Shown: one piece after another, positions 63,063 through 64,000 of the stretch
Numbering within the stretch: position 1 is the stretch's first letter
How the letters are laid out: each line of letters begins with the position of its first letter
DNA from: an uncultured Desulfosarcina sp.
Lineage (GTDB): Bacteria; Desulfobacterota; Desulfobacteria; Desulfobacterales; Desulfosarcinaceae
Assembly (NCBI RefSeq): GCF_963668215.1
Contig: NZ_OY764190.1
Span: forward strand, 4,278,001-4,342,000
Reading direction: 5' to 3'
DNA length: 64,000 nucleotides
The notes under the pieces: model-generated
What the model was told of the DNA's origin: nothing
The model's database searches: none
What the model saw: only the letters and a program-made list of their open reading frames with translations
Position numbers and translations under genes: made by a program

Positions 63063-64000
63063 TTAGCGTTTCCTTTTCCGCAACTGATATTTTTTCACGG
63101 CCGCATTGTGCTCTTTGTGCGTTTTTGAGAAGTGGTGGGTGCCGTCTTTCTTGGAGACGAAGTAAAGATAGTCTGTCTGGGCCGGGTAGAGAGCCGCTTC
63201 CATGGCCAGGGCGCCCGGGCTGGCAATGGGGCCGGGGGGCAGCCCTTTGATTTTGTAAGTGTTGTATGGCGTGTAGGTTTCCAGGTGCTGACGCTTGATG
63301 TTGCCGTCGAAATCGGAAATGCCGTAGATCACGGTGGGGTCGGTCTCCAGGCGCATGCCCTTTTTCAACCGGTTGTGAAACACCGAGGCAATCAGGGGGC
63401 GCTCTTCAGGTGCGCCGGTTTCCTTCTCGATGATCGAGGCCAGGGTGACCACTTCGTGAATGCTCAGGCCCATTTCCTCGGCCCGCTGACGCCATTCGGG
63501 CCGGAAAGCGGCTTCGAACTGCTTGACCATGGTGGCGATGATGGTGGCGCTGTCCAATCCCCGGGGGAAATAGTAGGTGTCGGGGAACAGGTAGCCCTCA
63601 ACGGTTTTTCCCGGGATGTTCAAGGACTCGGCCGTTTTCGGATCGCGGGCCGTTTTTAAAAAGTCGGCTTCCGTGGAAAGGCCGGCGGCGGCCACCGTGG
63701 CCGCAATCTGGACCAGGTTGAACCCTTCCGGGATGGTAACCCGATACAGGTGGACCCGACCTTCCACCATCTGGCCCAGGATTTCGTTGGGGGTCATGGC
63801 GGGCGAGAAGATGTACTCTCCGGCTTTGATCTGTTTGTCCTGCTTGTTGAGTCGGGCCAGGATGGTGAAATGCAGGGCATCGGAAACGAGACCTTCCTGT
63901 CGCAACCCATCGGCGGTTTTGCCCAGCCCCTGTCCCGGAGCGACGGTGAACAGTTTTTCCGCGCCGGTCGTTTGCGCCGGCCGATCCGCCCAGGACAACA
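63063..64000 (-). CDS. mltG: Endolytic murein transglycosylase MltG (N-terminus cut by window edge)
   Basis: The visible frame gives about 312 residues from the right edge. A LysM-like part (APGQGLGKTADGLRQEGLVS, IKAGEYIFSPAMTPNEILGQ) precedes the YceG domain, with TVEGYLFPDTYYFPRGLD. The catalytic Glu is in LASIIEKETGAPEERPLIAS. VFHNRLKKGMRLETDPTVIY and TYKIKGLPPGPIASPGALAM follow. MltG cleaves nascent glycan strands at the inner membrane. The first in-frame start in the window is a TTG at 63998, but an N-terminal membrane anchor is missing, so the true start lies beyond 64000. Confidence 0.95.
   Translation of the reverse strand, partial: LSWADRPAQTTGAEKLFTVAPGQGLGKTADGLRQEGLVSDALHFTILARLNKQDKQIKAGEYIFSPAMTPNEILGQMVEGRVHLYRVTIPEGFNLVQIAATVAAAGLSTEADFLKTARDPKTAESLNIPGKTVEGYLFPDTYYFPRGLDSATIIATMVKQFEAAFRPEWRQRAEEMGLSIHEVVTLASIIEKETGAPEERPLIASVFHNRLKKGMRLETDPTVIYGISDFDGNIKRQHLETYTPYNTYKIKGLPPGPIASPGALAMEAALYPAQTDYLYFVSKKDGTHHFSKTHKEHNAAVKKYQLRKRKR

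Overview
The window looks like a chromosomal segment of a Gram-negative, probably anaerobic deltaproteobacterium of the Desulfobacteraceae/Desulfosarcina type. This is inferred from the gene mix: a beta-oxidation operon under a TetR regulator, a stand-alone SfrB-like Fe-S flavoprotein, lower-loop cobamide genes with a CbiR-like remodelling enzyme, a pterin-binding methyltransferase homologue and several interspersed palindromic repeats. No rRNA or tRNA gene was recognised, so the assignment rests on gene content only.

Layout. 1-4335 is a graveyard of mobile DNA: the left end of an IS21-type element (istA runs off the edge) inserted into another transposase gene, a phage-gene remnant, a HipB-like antitoxin with its operator but only a stub of hipA, and an intact IS4-family element with a 9-bp target duplication. 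4392-11984 is a fatty-acid degradation cluster (ECHDC3-like crotonase, TetR regulator, acyl-CoA dehydrogenase, thiolase, acyl-CoA ligase, 3-hydroxyacyl-CoA dehydrogenase). 12216-13121 encodes an exported solute-binding-like protein.

13698-27709 is the most unusual part. It holds a two-TM ion channel with RCK-like domains and a C-terminal RyR domain, a TIR-TM protein with 21 exact 32-residue YD-like repeats, a TIR-TM protein with 14 WD40 repeats and a Sel1/TPR tail, a SLOG-SLATT protein, and an FHA-TM-trypsin protein whose frame breaks before a beta-rich C-terminal part. TIR, SLOG, SLATT and RyR modules are all known from nucleotide-centred conflict systems. Together with the membrane topology this suggests a membrane-based defence or stress-signalling locus, possibly undescribed in this combination.

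27908-53518 is mostly core genome: SfrB-like oxidoreductase, carB, yigZ, a block of unknown membrane proteins, a second thiolase, an AI-2E-type permease, gyrA, gpsA, radC, pgk, a TVP38/DedA protein, a lipase-like hydrolase, yhbY, a class A penicillin-binding protein and a His/Asp-rich metal-binding protein. 53900-64000 is a minus-strand run ending in cobamide biosynthesis: mltG (cut by the right edge), cobO, cobQ, cobU, cobS, cobD (Thr-P decarboxylase), cbiB, a CbiR-like enzyme, a U32 peptidase-family protein and a pterin-dependent methyltransferase homologue. Four of the lower-loop genes overlap by a few bases, which implies translational coupling. Two copies of a 159-bp palindromic element, a 196-bp MITE-like element and AT-rich repeats punctuate the intergenic spaces.
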